From NCBI GenBank assembly GCA_010093605.1, contig MU004197.1:186001-250000 (forward strand): DNA of 64,000 nucleotides. Reading direction: 5' to 3'. Position 1 is the stretch's first letter. Each line of letters begins with the position of its first letter. The DNA comes from Lophium mytilinum (taxonomy: Eukaryota; Ascomycota; Dothideomycetes; Mytilinidiales; Mytilinidiaceae). The notes beneath the pieces were generated by a model. That model saw only the letters and a program-made list of their open reading frames with translations. It ran no database searches and was not told where the DNA came from. Positions 11,000 to 21,713 of the stretch are shown one piece after another. Position numbers and translations under genes: made by a program.

Positions 11000-13400
11000 T
11001 ACCTACTTCTATACCTACTCCTCCACCTCTATTACTATAGAGAAACTACTTACTAAGCTACGCCCGCCTCTAGATAGCTATTATAATACTATTAAGGCCG
11101 CCGAGCGCTCTCTCTACCTCTACATAATAAAGGAAGGCTATAGAATCGTCTAATAGCGCTTATATAATAATACCGCGGGAGAAATTTATTAAATTATAGT
11201 ATAATGCGATTATAGTAGTAAGCTTTTAGGCATAGAATTACGTGTACAAAACTATTCCTCTAAGTATACTAACTGCTAGTTCCTTAGTAATATACGTATA
11301 GTTAAAGGTAGGTACTACTATACTATAAAAGAAGGCTATAAAGAGTATAATTATAAGCTATTTCTAGATAATAGCCTACTAGCTATTTATTAGAAGCGTA
11401 CACCTTCTATAGTAGTAGAAATACATTATTAAATTAATTCTAAAGTAGCTCTAGATGCTATCCTTAACGGCCTCCTATTAAGTAGATAGAAACTTAATAT
11501 AAAAGACGTCTATAATAAGAAATATAAGTATAAAAAGAAGCGGCTTAGTAGCCTTACGCCTATATAGGCGCTACTCTAATAGCTAGAAATATATAGAGAA
11601 CTAAGCGGTAAGAAATATAAGTATAGCTTTCTCCTAGATAAGGTAAAACGGGTTACTTATCTCTTTTTTATTTACCCTAACAGCCTCTAAATATTTAAGA
11701 AGAATCTAGATATTCTACTGCTAGACTATATATATAAAATAAATTATTTCCTTATACTAATATTATATATTATTAGAGTAACATCCTCTAATAAGAACTT
11801 TAAGATAGGCTACGCGTTTCTAGCTAGTAAAATAGAAGGTAACTACCTTTTTATTATTACAGCTCTCTAGGAGCTCTATAAGTAGCTAGGTATTAGGCCT
11901 TATATATTTATTACTAATAAAGAGGAAGCTCTTAAGAACGCGCTTATATAGTACTTTTCTAGAGTTAAATAGGTTCTATATAAATAGCATGTTATAAAGA
12001 ATATTAAATTAAAAGCTATAAAGGTATAGAAGAAGGATAAATAGAGTTTACTTACTATACTAGAAATACGTAAGGGAGAAGAAGGCCCTACACTAGAGTA
12101 GCTTAAAGTAGTAGAGGCGGATTACGCTATATTTCTATATACCTAGAATAAGCTCCTACTTATTAAATTTATTAATAACTTTACGGCTAGCTAGAAGGAA
12201 CTAATTAATAAGTATACACTAATTAAACTAAGCCTAGCTAGCTACCTTATAGAGGAATAGGCACTATACTAGACTTAATTTCCTAACTATTAGATTAGAA
12301 AGTACCTTTACTACAGTAACGTAGTTACCTTACGCCTAGAGGGGTTATATAGCTACCTTAAAAAGAGCCTTTAGAACGCTAGAGGTAACCTATATAATAT
12401 AGTAAGCGTAATTAATAACCTTATTTAATAGTAATATAATAAGCTAGAAAATAAGCGCGTATAAAGCTTATAGAGTACACTAATTAATCTTAAGCTACCT
12501 AAATTTAAATACCTCCTAGGTAAGGTAACGTCTTAGGGGCTATAGCTACTATAGAAGTAGCTTTAACTAGCTAAGAAGAATAACTTTACCTTAGTATGCT
12601 CCGGCAACTTTAAGAGTACCTATAGCATGCCTTATTATTATAAACTATACTAAGAATTACACTATATAGCGACTAATATCTATAAAATTATACTAGAATT
12701 AGTTAATAGGTACTAGCTATTTATATAGCCTAGCGCTAAGCCTTAGCTAGCCTCTAAGCTACCCCCTATTAACTTTCTATTACTTATCTAACAGCCTCTA
12801 GTTGTATAATAACGTAAGGGCAGGCCAGCTAAAAAGGCTAATAGCTACTCTACTTAATAAGAGCCCTCCGGCTTTAAGATTATAGAGTAAAATAATCTAG
12901 TAAATAGAGCCCGTATAGCTCTTAGTAGAAGTAGGCGCAGTAGCTAACTAGCGGGCATGCAGCAAGAGCCTATAATAATACCTGCGTAGCTAAATATAGA
13001 GGGCTTAGGTTAATAGGTAACTATTAAGAGTACTACGGCGTTAATAGCTATATTAATAGCTACTTAGCAGCTTACGGCGTTAATAGCTGTGTTAATAGCT
13101 ACTTAGTAGCCTAGAAAGCGCGGCAGGCTACTAAAAAACTTAATACTAGGCCCTTCTATAAAGAAGCGACGTGCGAATATAAAGGTAGACCTTAAGTAGA
13201 AGATTACCCTACTAGAAGCATAGGTAAGGGGTTTACAGCCTGTTATAGAAAGTATAACGTAGTTAATAGCCCCGCCGCAGCCTTATAAGGCGGTTAATAA
13301 GGAATTTAATAAGTATGCAGAGGACCTTATTAATAAGGACTTTATATAGGTGCTTATAGGCTAGCGGCGATAGAGAGAGGGCCGCTATTAGATATAAAAT
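11000..13400 (+). pseudogene. Decayed MULE-2 transposase
   Basis: Approximate limits. Reading rightward, the core of a MULE transposase is recognisable at about 11.70-12.0 kb: a hydrophobic strand ending L-L-D-Y, then Y-K, then V-T-S-S-N-K, F-I-I-T-A-L, F-I-T-N-K-E-E-A-L and H-V-I-K-N motifs. An N-terminal region at about 11.1-11.5 kb with conserved Y/R-rich stretches may be the DNA-binding part. In-frame stops are frequent and nothing longer than a short peptide is open. Some fragments, such as the region after 12.9 kb, stay fairly GC-rich because they lack CpA sites. Confidence 0.7.
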
Positions 13401-13541
13401 TAACAGTTTAGGTATACTTCTAGATAAGTAGGCATGTAGGTATATAGCTATATATAAAATAGTAAGGCTATATAGCCTATATATTAAACGGGAAGGCTAT
13501 ATATAAATTTAGTAAATAACTAGAGCTTCCTCTAAGCCCTC

Positions 13542-13645
13542 TAAGCTAATTAAAACGCGGTAAAAGGTCTACCGGGGGGAGGGTAGTGCGTGTAGTAATA
13601 TAATATTATATAGGTAGTAAAAAGGGGTTATATATATAGTACTAG
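13542..13645 (-). repeat. Right TIR of MULE-2
   Basis: Inverted copy of 10832-10935. The match ends sharply inward of TAAGCTAATTAAAACGCGG, giving a TIR of 104 bp. Confidence 0.9.
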
Positions 13646-13657
13646 CTAATAATATAG
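13646..13657 (+). repeat. Target-site duplication of MULE-2, right copy
   Basis: The same twelve bases as on the left flank; retroelement sequence resumes after it. Confidence 0.75.
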
Positions 13658-14499
13658 CCTAACGCCTTAAGAATATTAAAGTCTATCTACGGGACTATAT
13701 TATATAGGCTTAAGAGAAATAAGCCTACTAGGCTAACTACTACTATAATACTGCTGCTAATATACGTATTAATAATATAGTCTAGCTTAACGCTAAAAAT
13801 ATTAAGCTAGATTACGCTAAAAAGGCGCTTAATAATAAGTTTATAGGCCCTTTTTAAGTTAATAAGGTTATTAATTAAGGCGCGGCCTTCTAATTAGACC
13901 TGCTATTTAATATAAAGATCTATAACGTCTTTTACCTATTACTACTATATCTAGACACCTCTAAGCCTATTAAAGGCTAGGACCGGCCTAAATCTATGCT
14001 ACTACCTAAGCTTATTTAATAAGAGGATGATAATAAGCTAGTAGAGGAATTTACAGTTGCCTAAATTATTAACTTACGTGTTAAAAATAATAACATTTAA
14101 TATAAAGTCTACTATATTAGTAGTGCACGGCTATATAGATTCTAGTAACTATCTAGAAACCTTAAGGGCTGCCTCTATAAGGTCTTTAACTTTTACTATT
14201 ATAGTCTATAGAAACCTAAACTGCCTGCTTACTTTATTAAACTAAAGAACTAGACTCTATCTACTTAGAACCTCTAGAATATTACTATATTATTATAATA
14301 GTCTAATACACCCTAAGATTCTGCACCGCCGTTAGATAGTAGAATTAATTAAGAACGCCTACCTATACTAGTTTTATTAGCACGCTCTACCTATATATAG
14401 AGCTATACCTATATTAGCTATCTAATATATAAGTTTAAATAGTAAGTCTTTTTTCTATAAAGTTTTTATAGAAGCTTAGTTTTTTAAAGGGGGGGCACA

Positions 14500-14716
14500 T
14501 GTTATATTATTTCTTAGCATTCTCTTAGTAGTTATTAAGGCTAGGGGTTATTATATATATAGACATTACGTAATCTCTAGGCTAAGAGTTCTTCTAGCGC
14601 CTAGAGTTCTACCGGCGCGCACTTATCTATATAGTAGGCTTATAGCTAAAGCCTCTTTTCTCTCTATATAACCTTATTAATAGAAATATAACTTCTTTCT
14701 AGCTATAAATCTAATA
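14500..14716 (+). repeat. Right LTR of the Ty3/Gypsy fossil
   Basis: It matches the left LTR over its full 217 bp. An A/G-rich polypurine tract ending in a run of G lies directly upstream (about 14486-14498). The target duplication CTCTA follows at 14717-14721. Confidence 0.93.
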
Positions 14717-14721
14717 CTCTA
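14717..14721 (+). repeat. Target-site duplication (CTCTA), right copy
   Basis: Second copy of the five-base duplication left when the LTR element entered MULE-1. Confidence 0.85.
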
Positions 14722-14899
14722 TAGTACTACTTTCTTTCTAAATACCTTATTCTTTATACTAGGCGGCCGGCTATACTTCTTAGATATAGTAGTAGGTATA
14801 GTAGTAGGTATAGTAGTAGGTATAGATATAGATATAGTAGTAGAGAGAGCTCTAGATATAACTATATATTTAAACTTAGATAGATTAGTAAGTAAATTA
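14722..14899. other. MULE-1 remnant right of the retroelement, with short GTAGTAGGTATA tandem repeats
   Basis: This is MULE-1 sequence resuming after the retroelement. At about 14784-14840 it holds a minisatellite-like run of AGTAGTAGGTAT units. No coding potential is seen. Confidence 0.55.
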
Positions 14900-17050
14900 T
14901 TAAATTCTATAATAGCTAGTATAGTAGCTAACTAAGAAGTACTCTAAGTAATAGAAGCTAGATAGAGGGCTATAAAAATAGGCGGTTTTAGTAGCTAAGC
15001 TATTAGTATATATTCTAGAGGCATGCCTATAGGTCTACTATATATAGCTACTATATCTATACCTATAAAAAGCTTAAATTTTAAGGGCTCTCTCTATATA
15101 CTATTATTTATATAGTAGCCTTTTAGCTTCTTTTTTAGGCGGCCCTTATAAACTAAAACTACTTTAGAATCTTATATATTTTTAAAAGAAAGCTCTATAG
15201 CTAGTTATAGAATATTAGGCTAGTTAAACTACTAGTAATAATTAATCTCTTAAGATTATATATATAGAACTCTATCCTTAATAATACTAAGCGCATAGTA
15301 GAGGTAATTATAGAGAGTATATATATATAGAAGGCTATAGATTTTTTTAAATATATATATATAGCCTTATAGCTAGTAGTTAGCTAATTTTACCTTATAT
15401 ATTTAAGGCTTATAAAGGTATAGTATATATAGTATAATTTTAAACTTAAGATTATAGAATTTAGGTATATTAACCTTATAAAGCTACCTAGTATATACTA
15501 TAGCCTTCTTATTTTTATAGATAGACTTACTATTAAGTATAAGATTAAGTATATTAAGAAGAATATTATATAGGTAGCTAGTAAAGACTTAAAGATACTA
15601 CTTAAGTATACTATAGCCGCCCTTATTTTATAATATAATACTATAAGAAATTAAGTTAGTATTATATACTTCTACTACTTCTTTATTTCTTAGTTATTCT
15701 TTAACCTATACTTTTATTCTCTTTAGTACTACTTATTTAGCACGTATATAGACTCTATATAAAGTTTAGATATTAAATTTAGATATTTTAATATTAAGAA
15801 AAATTACTTATATAGTACTAAAGTACTAAGTACTTTTTATATAGTAGTATACCTATTAGAACCTAACTAGCTACTACTTCTTATCTATATATATAATTAA
15901 CTCTAGCCTCTTTTTATAGTTCTTTTAAAGCTTCTTCTATATTTTTATAAACTTCTTATTATTAAGCTCTTTAACTATAGCGCTCTAGTAGCTAAGAAAC
16001 TTACTCTTTTTCTTCTATTTCTTCTTCTAGATAGCTACTTTCTCTTTATCTAATATAGGTATAGATAGCGCGCTACCTATAGTATATATAGGTGCCTTCT
16101 TATATACCTTAACTAGCTTAGTAGTAAAGTTCTTATTAATATACTATATATATAGTAGTTATAGAACGCCTAGCTACTTTACTTTTAAAGCCTTCTTTAG
16201 CGCGGCTTTTTTATCTATATAGAAAATATATAGGTATAGTAAATATACTTTAAAGAGGTTATAAAGCTACTATACTACCTAGTTATAGTTTAGATTCTTC
16301 TCTCTTAAAATAAAATAGAAGCTAATATTAAAGTTATAATTTATATAAGTTACGCCTATAATATATAGTAAGGGTATTCTAAAGTAGTTAGTCTTATATA
16401 TATAGTTAAGTAGTATAATATTATAGTTTAACTAAAGAAGCTTAATAGATATAGAATATATAAAGAAGAGGTAATCTATATAGCTTATATTATCTAGTAA
16501 ATAGCTATAGAAGAACTTACCCGCCTTACTATTACTACTATATATTTCTAATATATAAAGTAGTACCTAGATAGAACTATAGCTATTAAGAAGTTTTTTT
16601 CTATATTTCTTCTACTTATTATATATATTATCTTTAGTAATAGCTATACCCTTTTTAAGTAGCTTTATATAAGTTATATTAGGTGCGCCGCTATAGAAAA
16701 GATTATTATAGATAAGCTTTCTAACTTTCTCTATATATTCTAGCTAGCGTAGTACTAGTAAAGCTATTAATTTAAGTATAGCTTTATAGCTATAATAAGC
16801 GGCTTCTTCTATCTACTATATTTAGATTTCTTTTAGCTAGCATATAAGAGTTTCTTCTATAGTATAACTAGTCTTTTTACTTAATATATTATATATATAG
16901 TTTTTAGGCTCTAGTAGGTCTATAAAGATATATCTATACTATATTTTATATAACTTTAGCTATAGTTTTATCTAGTTTACTATAGTACTTTACTAAGCTA
17001 TAGCTCTATATAGAGGCGTATACTTATATAGTAGTATGCGCTTTCTCTAC
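14900..17050 (-). pseudogene. Decayed MULE-1 transposase
   Basis: Approximate limits. Reading leftward, short stretches between stops resemble a fungal MULE transposase. An N-terminal region near 16.7-16.5 kb precedes a core near 16.46-16.33 kb with Y-K-T-N, P-L-L and G-V-T motifs. The region has no open frame longer than a few dozen codons, and its base changes are of the C-to-T/G-to-A kind. The 3' end of the gene probably lay beyond the retroelement insertion, in 4190-4695. It cannot encode an active enzyme. Confidence 0.65.
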
Positions 17051-17220
17051 TATAGTATAGTAGCTAAGTAGTAGTAGTAGAAAAGCTATAGTAAGAGATA
17101 GAGGGTATATATTATAGAGAATAAGAATAAGAATATAATAGATTATAGGCACACCGCACTTAAAGAGAGTATTTAAAATTTATAAGTAAGTTAAGCAAGC
17201 AAATTAGAGGCCTTAGAGGA

Positions 17221-17328
17221 CCTCTCCAGGCTAATTAGAAGACTGGACAAGATGGGGGGTGTACGCGCACTAAAAAGGGGGTGTACTTGCACCAATTAGG
17301 GGGTGTACCAGTACTAGCCCCCTTGCTA
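17221..17328 (-). repeat. Right terminal inverted repeat of MULE-1 (well-preserved copy)
   Basis: Reverse complement of the left repeat, with normal GC content. Three direct copies of GGGGGTGTAC end at 17264, 17286 and 17308, exactly 22 bp apart. That arrangement suggests iterated transposase-binding sites on one face of the helix. The repeat stops about 235 bp before the first F-box gene. Confidence 0.9.
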
Positions 17329-17563
17329 GGTCCCATACTCATCCGTCAGTGAATTCCAGAATCAAACACTGCGACAGAGTGTTACAACTCTAGGTAGCCA
17401 TATCACATTCACCACCGTAAGGCTGCATTTTGGTGGATAGAAAAGCTGCGGTCGCTTTCGTGAAACCATATCTTCTCTCCACACACGTCCTCTCACCACC
17501 CACCTCTATCCGCTGAACACCGCAACCGCTCCACGTACCACTGACCACTGACCGACCCTCAAC

Positions 17564-18991
17564 ATGCCGCCGCTGGATATGGATATGGATGGCCTGTCGC
17601 TGTTGTTCAGCCAACTTGGTCTTCGTTCGAAGCCATCTTTTCCTCGTCCAGTCGTTCCCAAGGATCTAAACGACCTTCCCGCCGAACTTCTTCATCTTGT
17701 GTGCAACTATCTCGACATCGTGGACTTGAAGTCCTTCCGATTGGCACATAAAAGATTCCGCGACATCGGCGTCAGCCACCTCTTCTGCGAGGCACGTCTC
17801 TGTTCTGACCTTGAGAGCTTGAAGCGCCTCGAACACGTCGCCAGTCATCCCATTGCGAAGCATGTCAAGTCGCTTGACTGTGTCGCAAAGGTGCCAAAGG
17901 GTTACTTTGGAATGGAATTGGTCATGAGCACAGACTTCGAATACACTCGAGGCTTAATTCTTGCAGAAAATGCAGGCGGGGAAGCAGCGTATCAGGAATT
18001 CATACAGGCGTGGACGAAAGCTTGGGGACACTATCCAGGGGCTCTAGGCCAATCACCTTGCCTTTCGGTTCTCTTGAAGGGTTTAGTCTCCCTTGAGTCG
18101 ATCAAATTCTCCGCTGGCACTCCGATAGTGCCAAACACACCCACACACCGTACTTGCACCTATCTTCACCACGGTCGATTCTTTGTTGGTGTATTGAGAG
18201 CGTGCCAGCTAGCCGGTGTGGCATTGGAGAAGCTAGTTTTCTCAGACGTAAATGAGAGAATCCTGCATCTTGTCAACTATCGGGAACACTCACGTGAGCT
18301 TAACAAATTCCCGTGTCTCTGGAGGGTTCCGAACGGGTATGAGCTTCGGAACATCCTGACATCTCTCACGACCCTCAAGCTTCGTATAGGCAATATCTGG
18401 ACTCGCAGATGGCCACACGCGCCACATGTACGCGACAACTTTGCCACAGTCCTCAGCAATATGTCAAATCTCCAGGTTCTGGACATTGCCTTTCTCGACA
18501 TACCGGCCTTGCTCAGCAGTGTCCTTAGGGAGTCTCTCTGGCCGACTTTGGAGTCGTTGTCGCTTGGTTACGTCGGTATCCATGAACCGCACTTCATGTC
18601 GTTCCTCGAGAAGCACACATCCTCTCTGAAGGTTCTCGAGCTGAACAACATAATCCTTGTTGGCAGTTGCGGACAGAATATACTTCGACCGCTCCGGGAC
18701 TGGGTGATGCGCAGCAAACTGGAGTTTATCTCTGTTAAGGGTCCCCTACGTGAGATCCATCCTATCGAGCGTGCGCACGAAGATGAGGACGCCCTCAATT
18801 TACGATGCAAAGAAGCCGATTGGAAGCCGGACCGCAATGAGATCAACCTGCACGTATTGAAGTACCTTACATATGGACAAGGCTTGACGCACGATGCCGA
18901 AGTAACTCAAGCGGCTCTCACAGGAATCCATGAGGCTATCTACGAGGCACCTGCCTCCTGTGGAACGGTTACGCTTGCGAAGTCCGGATAA
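17564..18991 (+). CDS. F-box protein 1 with leucine-rich C-terminal body
   Basis: A single-exon 475-residue protein. The F-box is at residues about 36-80 (LPAELLHLVCNYLDIVDLKS, then SHLF), the motif that recruits SKP1 in SCF ubiquitin ligases. The body has irregular leucine-rich segments such as LESLSLGYVGI and LKVLELNNIILVG, probably a divergent LRR-like solenoid that would bind the substrate. Near the end it has LRDWVMRSKLEF followed by KGPLRE and a degenerate form of the family signature Y-L-x-x-G. The ATG is the first one after the 5' flank. The gene begins about 235 bp from the RIP-mutated transposon block yet shows no RIP damage itself. Substrate unknown. It is the first of four tandem paralogues on this strand. 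Confidence 0.88.
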   Translation: MPPLDMDMDGLSLLFSQLGLRSKPSFPRPVVPKDLNDLPAELLHLVCNYLDIVDLKSFRLAHKRFRDIGVSHLFCEARLCSDLESLKRLEHVASHPIAKHVKSLDCVAKVPKGYFGMELVMSTDFEYTRGLILAENAGGEAAYQEFIQAWTKAWGHYPGALGQSPCLSVLLKGLVSLESIKFSAGTPIVPNTPTHRTCTYLHHGRFFVGVLRACQLAGVALEKLVFSDVNERILHLVNYREHSRELNKFPCLWRVPNGYELRNILTSLTTLKLRIGNIWTRRWPHAPHVRDNFATVLSNMSNLQVLDIAFLDIPALLSSVLRESLWPTLESLSLGYVGIHEPHFMSFLEKHTSSLKVLELNNIILVGSCGQNILRPLRDWVMRSKLEFISVKGPLREIHPIERAHEDEDALNLRCKEADWKPDRNEINLHVLKYLTYGQGLTHDAEVTQAALTGIHEAIYEAPASCGTVTLAKSG

Positions 18992-19817
18992 CGGGATTGG
19001 TTATTCGTGGAGCTACTATGGTGGTACTTAGTTCGGGTGTTGTTGTTTACCATCACCGAAATGGGAGGGCCGCAGGACACACGCGGCATTGCCCTGAGTG
19101 AATACTGAAGTTTCACATTGTCCTTTGGAGACGAATATTGGCCTCCACCAGAAATACACTACTATGACAGAAGTGTGGGCACCAGGAGATATCACTGATT
19201 TGGCTCCAGTCTCGCCCTATCAGCACTACTGCAGAAGAGACCACAGAATGGCGGGTATACTTTCAGTCAAACGGCAGCTTAATCTCCACTTCATCAGCCT
19301 ATACATCATTTCAGCCACAGAAAAGCCAAGGTACCCTAAGAGACCGTACGGAGTGCCCAAACTTATGTCTCGGTGCTGCATCCTTCTGCCATGCATTTTC
19401 GATACCCTTCATGGGTTAGTACTGAAACGGTATTTCATAGGTGTTCATATCCAGAAATACCGCACACATGGTTCGTAGCTGAAAATAGTAGATAGCCCGA
19501 ATTGGTCGAACATGTAATAAGTCTCTTCACAACCTTGAATTTGCATCATGATTTTAGTATTTGGGTGACTACGCTGCCTTACGCATTCCTGCGAAGGAAA
19601 AGGGGAAAATGAATGGAGTGAATTGAAACATCGCGTCCTATGTCCTCCCTTATATACTGATGTCTCACAGCTCGTGGAGTGGAGTACCGATATGGCGTTA
19701 GTCGTAATGCGAAGAACCCTATGATACGCTGAGAACTCAAGATAATTATAGGTAGGGTAACTATGGCGTGTAGTCGTCAGATTCCTCCTTCAGCAGAAAT
19801 TCAAATCCTCTTGTCCT
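18992..19817. other. Intergenic stretch between F-box genes 1 and 2
   Basis: About 0.8 kb without supportable coding sequence. A 126-codon open frame at 19098-19478 has no domain, no paralogue here and poor codon character, and I do not call it. The stretch presumably holds the F-box 1 terminator. Confidence 0.5.
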
Positions 19818-19960
19818 AGCAGGGAGGAGCGATGTAGAGGTGGCAGGCATGTGTACATAGCCTCACCTTCCTCCCGACTTCTCCTTCACTTCTACATCAT
19901 CATCATTTTCATCGAATACACCACATGCAACGTCTGCTTGAATGAATACAGCACGTACAG
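19818..19960 (+). promoter_or_regulatory. Shared 5' module (copy in front of F-box 2)
   Basis: This stretch begins AGGGAGGAGCGATG, continues through GCCTCACCTTCCTCC and CTACATCATCATCA, and runs on to ATACACCACATGCAACGTCTG. The same order of motifs, at similar spacing, occurs at about 50752-50905 and 52590-52775 in front of two 2EXR genes. It is most likely promoter and 5'-untranslated sequence. Confidence 0.7.
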
Positions 19961-20085
19961 CATCGACTCTCTTTACCAGCGAGTATATCAATACAGCGCG
20001 CGTCATATTCGAGCCCATCCTTAACAAACATCGCGCCTTTAGGATCTTGGAACGGGCCATCAGACCACATACACCAACTATCAGC

Positions 20086-21713
20086 ATGATCGGGATAGGC
20101 GAGGCTATTGACGAGCAACGGCAGGGTCAAGTTTCAGTCGCCAAAGACGACGTTCCACCACCTGCCGGCACGTCTTTCGGGCAACCTAGCCTCGAAGTCC
20201 GGGGGCCTATTGGTATAAACCTCCCCGCCGAGGTGGTTCACCTAGTCTGTAATTACTTAGACGTCAAAACGTTGAAGTCTCTGCGCCTCGCTAGCAGGAA
20301 GTTCGACGACATTGGCATTTGCCACCTGTTTTCGGAGATATCCGTGGGTGCCACCAGGGCTAGTCTTCGCCGTCTCAGCCAGGTGGCTGGATATCCATGC
20401 TTTGCGAAGCGAGTGAAAACGCTCGAATGTTATGGAACTGCCGTAATGGAGAACAATCGCACTGCTTATACCGTGTGGCAATCTCATCTGCGAACAGTCA
20501 TCTACCAAGCCTTGATGTTGATCGCAAATGGGGCCGATTTACTGGAATATTCGAGGTCCGCAACCACCCCAGAAACCCGTCGGACGGCTCGAAAGAAAGC
20601 GATGGCATACCCGGAATTCAAATGGTTTAGGAAAGAAATGGCGGGAACACCAGAGGTACGTACGATATGAGGCGCTGTATCTTAAGTCATGTATACGAGA
20701 GCACTTTCAGACCGGTCGTCCTCCTCCTCTTTGTAGAAAAGCACTAACATGTCTTGGCATTGCCGTAGGACTTTGCAGCAAAAACCATGAGCATGGTCAC
20801 ATGGCTGAAAGCCATGCCAAACCTCAAAGCGATCAAGTATTCGGCTGCCCCTTCTGCTGGCCGAGGCCACGATCTGGACTGTGGCGCTACTGGACTCTTC
20901 ACACTTTTGACGGCTTGCCACACTGCTGGGGTGAAACTCGATACCCTAGACATTCGATTGATTGGTATCGAGTTTGTATATTACTGGCTCACCCGTCGGA
21001 TTCAAGGAACATGTGGTGTCGGCCGCGAGCTTGATTTCGCGAGCGAGACCATCGCGCTCATGCAAGGATCCTTGTTTAGCTTGAAAAGCCTCACGCTCCA
21101 CATGCTATTCGATGAAGGCATCAGGACATTTAGAGCTGCTCGGGTCATGTACCAAGGCCTCCTTCGGCGTACTTTACACGGTATGACAAACCTCAAAGTC
21201 CTCGATATTGCCTTCGATCCTTTGCCGAATGCTAGAGAGAAGGTCATGATTCTCCGGCTGGCCGAGATTCTACGGCCGGGACATTTGAAGCACTTAGAAT
21301 CGTTGTCCATAGCTGGTATGTACGTCGGAGCTCCGAGGTTCCTGAAATTGCTCGAGGGCTGGATATCTACACTGAAGGTCCTCCACATCAGGCGGATTGT
21401 ACTGAAGCACCGCTGGAAAAAACATCTTCCGTTACTCAAGGAATGGGTTTCCCGAAGTCAACTCCAGTCCTTCAACTTCCGGGGCCCATTGCTTGAATAC
21501 GACGCCATCACTTATAGAGTCTTCCAGATTGGGCCTTTCGGGGGGAGAGAGTGCCCTTCCGATATTGAGGATGATCTGATGAACTGGAGGGTGGTAAATT
21601 ACCTGATGCACGGAGGACCATTTCCATGGGGCTGGCAAGATTGTAAATCCACCGCCTGCTTGCAAATGGGCCATGAAGACGTGACGCCCCGGGCACCAGA
21701 ACAACAGGCTTGA
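20086..21713 (+). CDS. F-box protein 2 (two exons)
   Basis: Exons are 20086-20655 and 20769-21713, giving 504 residues. The 113-bp intron has donor GTACGT, branch CTAAC and acceptor TAG in phase 0. An upstream in-frame ATG at 19942 exists, but it lies inside the conserved 5' module, so I chose 20086. The F-box is at residues about 43-86 (LPAEVVHLVCNYLDVKTLKS, then CHLFSE). The remainder is leucine-rich, with MTNLKVLDIAFD and LESLSIAGMYVG, followed by LKEWVSRSQLQSFNFRGPL and the C-terminal VVNYLMHGGPFPW. By family it is a predicted SCF substrate adaptor of unknown target. The upstream exchange of a promoter-like module with 2EXR genes is unusual. Confidence 0.87.

Larger units (their letters stand above)
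10832..13645 (+). mobile_element. MULE-2: Mutator-like DNA transposon inserted in the integrase region of the fossil
   Basis: The 2814-bp element has 104-bp inverted repeats (10832-10935 and 13542-13645), and both ends begin CTAGTACT. It is flanked by the direct repeat CTAATAATATAG (10820-10831 and 13646-13657). Because the ends are partly palindromic, the true duplication may be 8-12 bp, which suits MULEs. Retroelement sequence stops on the left and resumes on the right. The + strand at about 11.70-12.0 kb resembles the MULE transposase core. RIP has scattered stops through it, so it is inactive. Confidence 0.9.
4701..14716 (+). mobile_element. Ty3/Gypsy LTR retrotransposon fossil (chromovirus-like)
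   Basis: A full-length but broken Ty3/Gypsy element lies inside MULE-1. Its parts in order are: a 217-bp left LTR; a gag-like region at about 5.3-7.1 kb; a protease-like zone near 7.3-7.9 kb; reverse transcriptase resemblance at about 8.4-9.1 kb; RNase H at about 9.2-9.5 kb; integrase core at about 10.1-10.8 kb; then, after the inner MULE, the integrase tail and a chromodomain-like remnant at about 13.66-14.25 kb; a purine tract just before 14500; and a matching right LTR. The pol order (RT-RH-IN) identifies Ty3/Gypsy, and the chromodomain-like tail suggests a chromovirus. It carries many dozens of breaks from RIP. The LTRs differ at about twenty sites, all transitions, so RIP rather than a molecular clock dominates and the age cannot be read reliably. 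Confidence 0.92.
4085..17328 (-). mobile_element. MULE-1: Mutator-like DNA transposon, host of two nested insertions
   Basis: The two ends carry matching inverted repeats of about 107 bp, which frame the entire AT-rich block. Without the nested retroelement (about 10.0 kb) the element is about 3.2 kb, a usual length for fungal MULEs. Transposase-like sequence reads leftward from about 17.0 kb to 14.9 kb, and around 16.46-16.33 kb it resembles the MULE transposase core (Y-K-T-N then P-L-L-x-I-x-G-V-T). Stops are frequent throughout, as expected after RIP, so the element is dead. I found no convincing target-site duplication outside the inverted repeats. The MULE call rests on recognising the transposase core by eye. 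Confidence 0.82.

Noticed and set aside
14057-14245. 62-codon open frame in the AT-rich block
   Set aside because: It lies out of frame over the retroelement's chromodomain-like remnant and has no support as a gene.
4085-17328. Giant Starship-type or Polinton-type element
   Set aside because: No tyrosine-recombinase captain, capsid or DNA polymerase resemblance was seen; the repeats fit a MULE hosting an LTR fossil and a second MULE.
4076-17337. 8-11-bp target-site duplication for MULE-1
   Set aside because: The bases outside the two TIRs (GTAGCATTA on the left, GTCCCATAC on the right) do not match well enough.
19098-19478. 126-codon open frame between F-box 1 and 2
   Set aside because: No domain, no paralogue, no supporting context.
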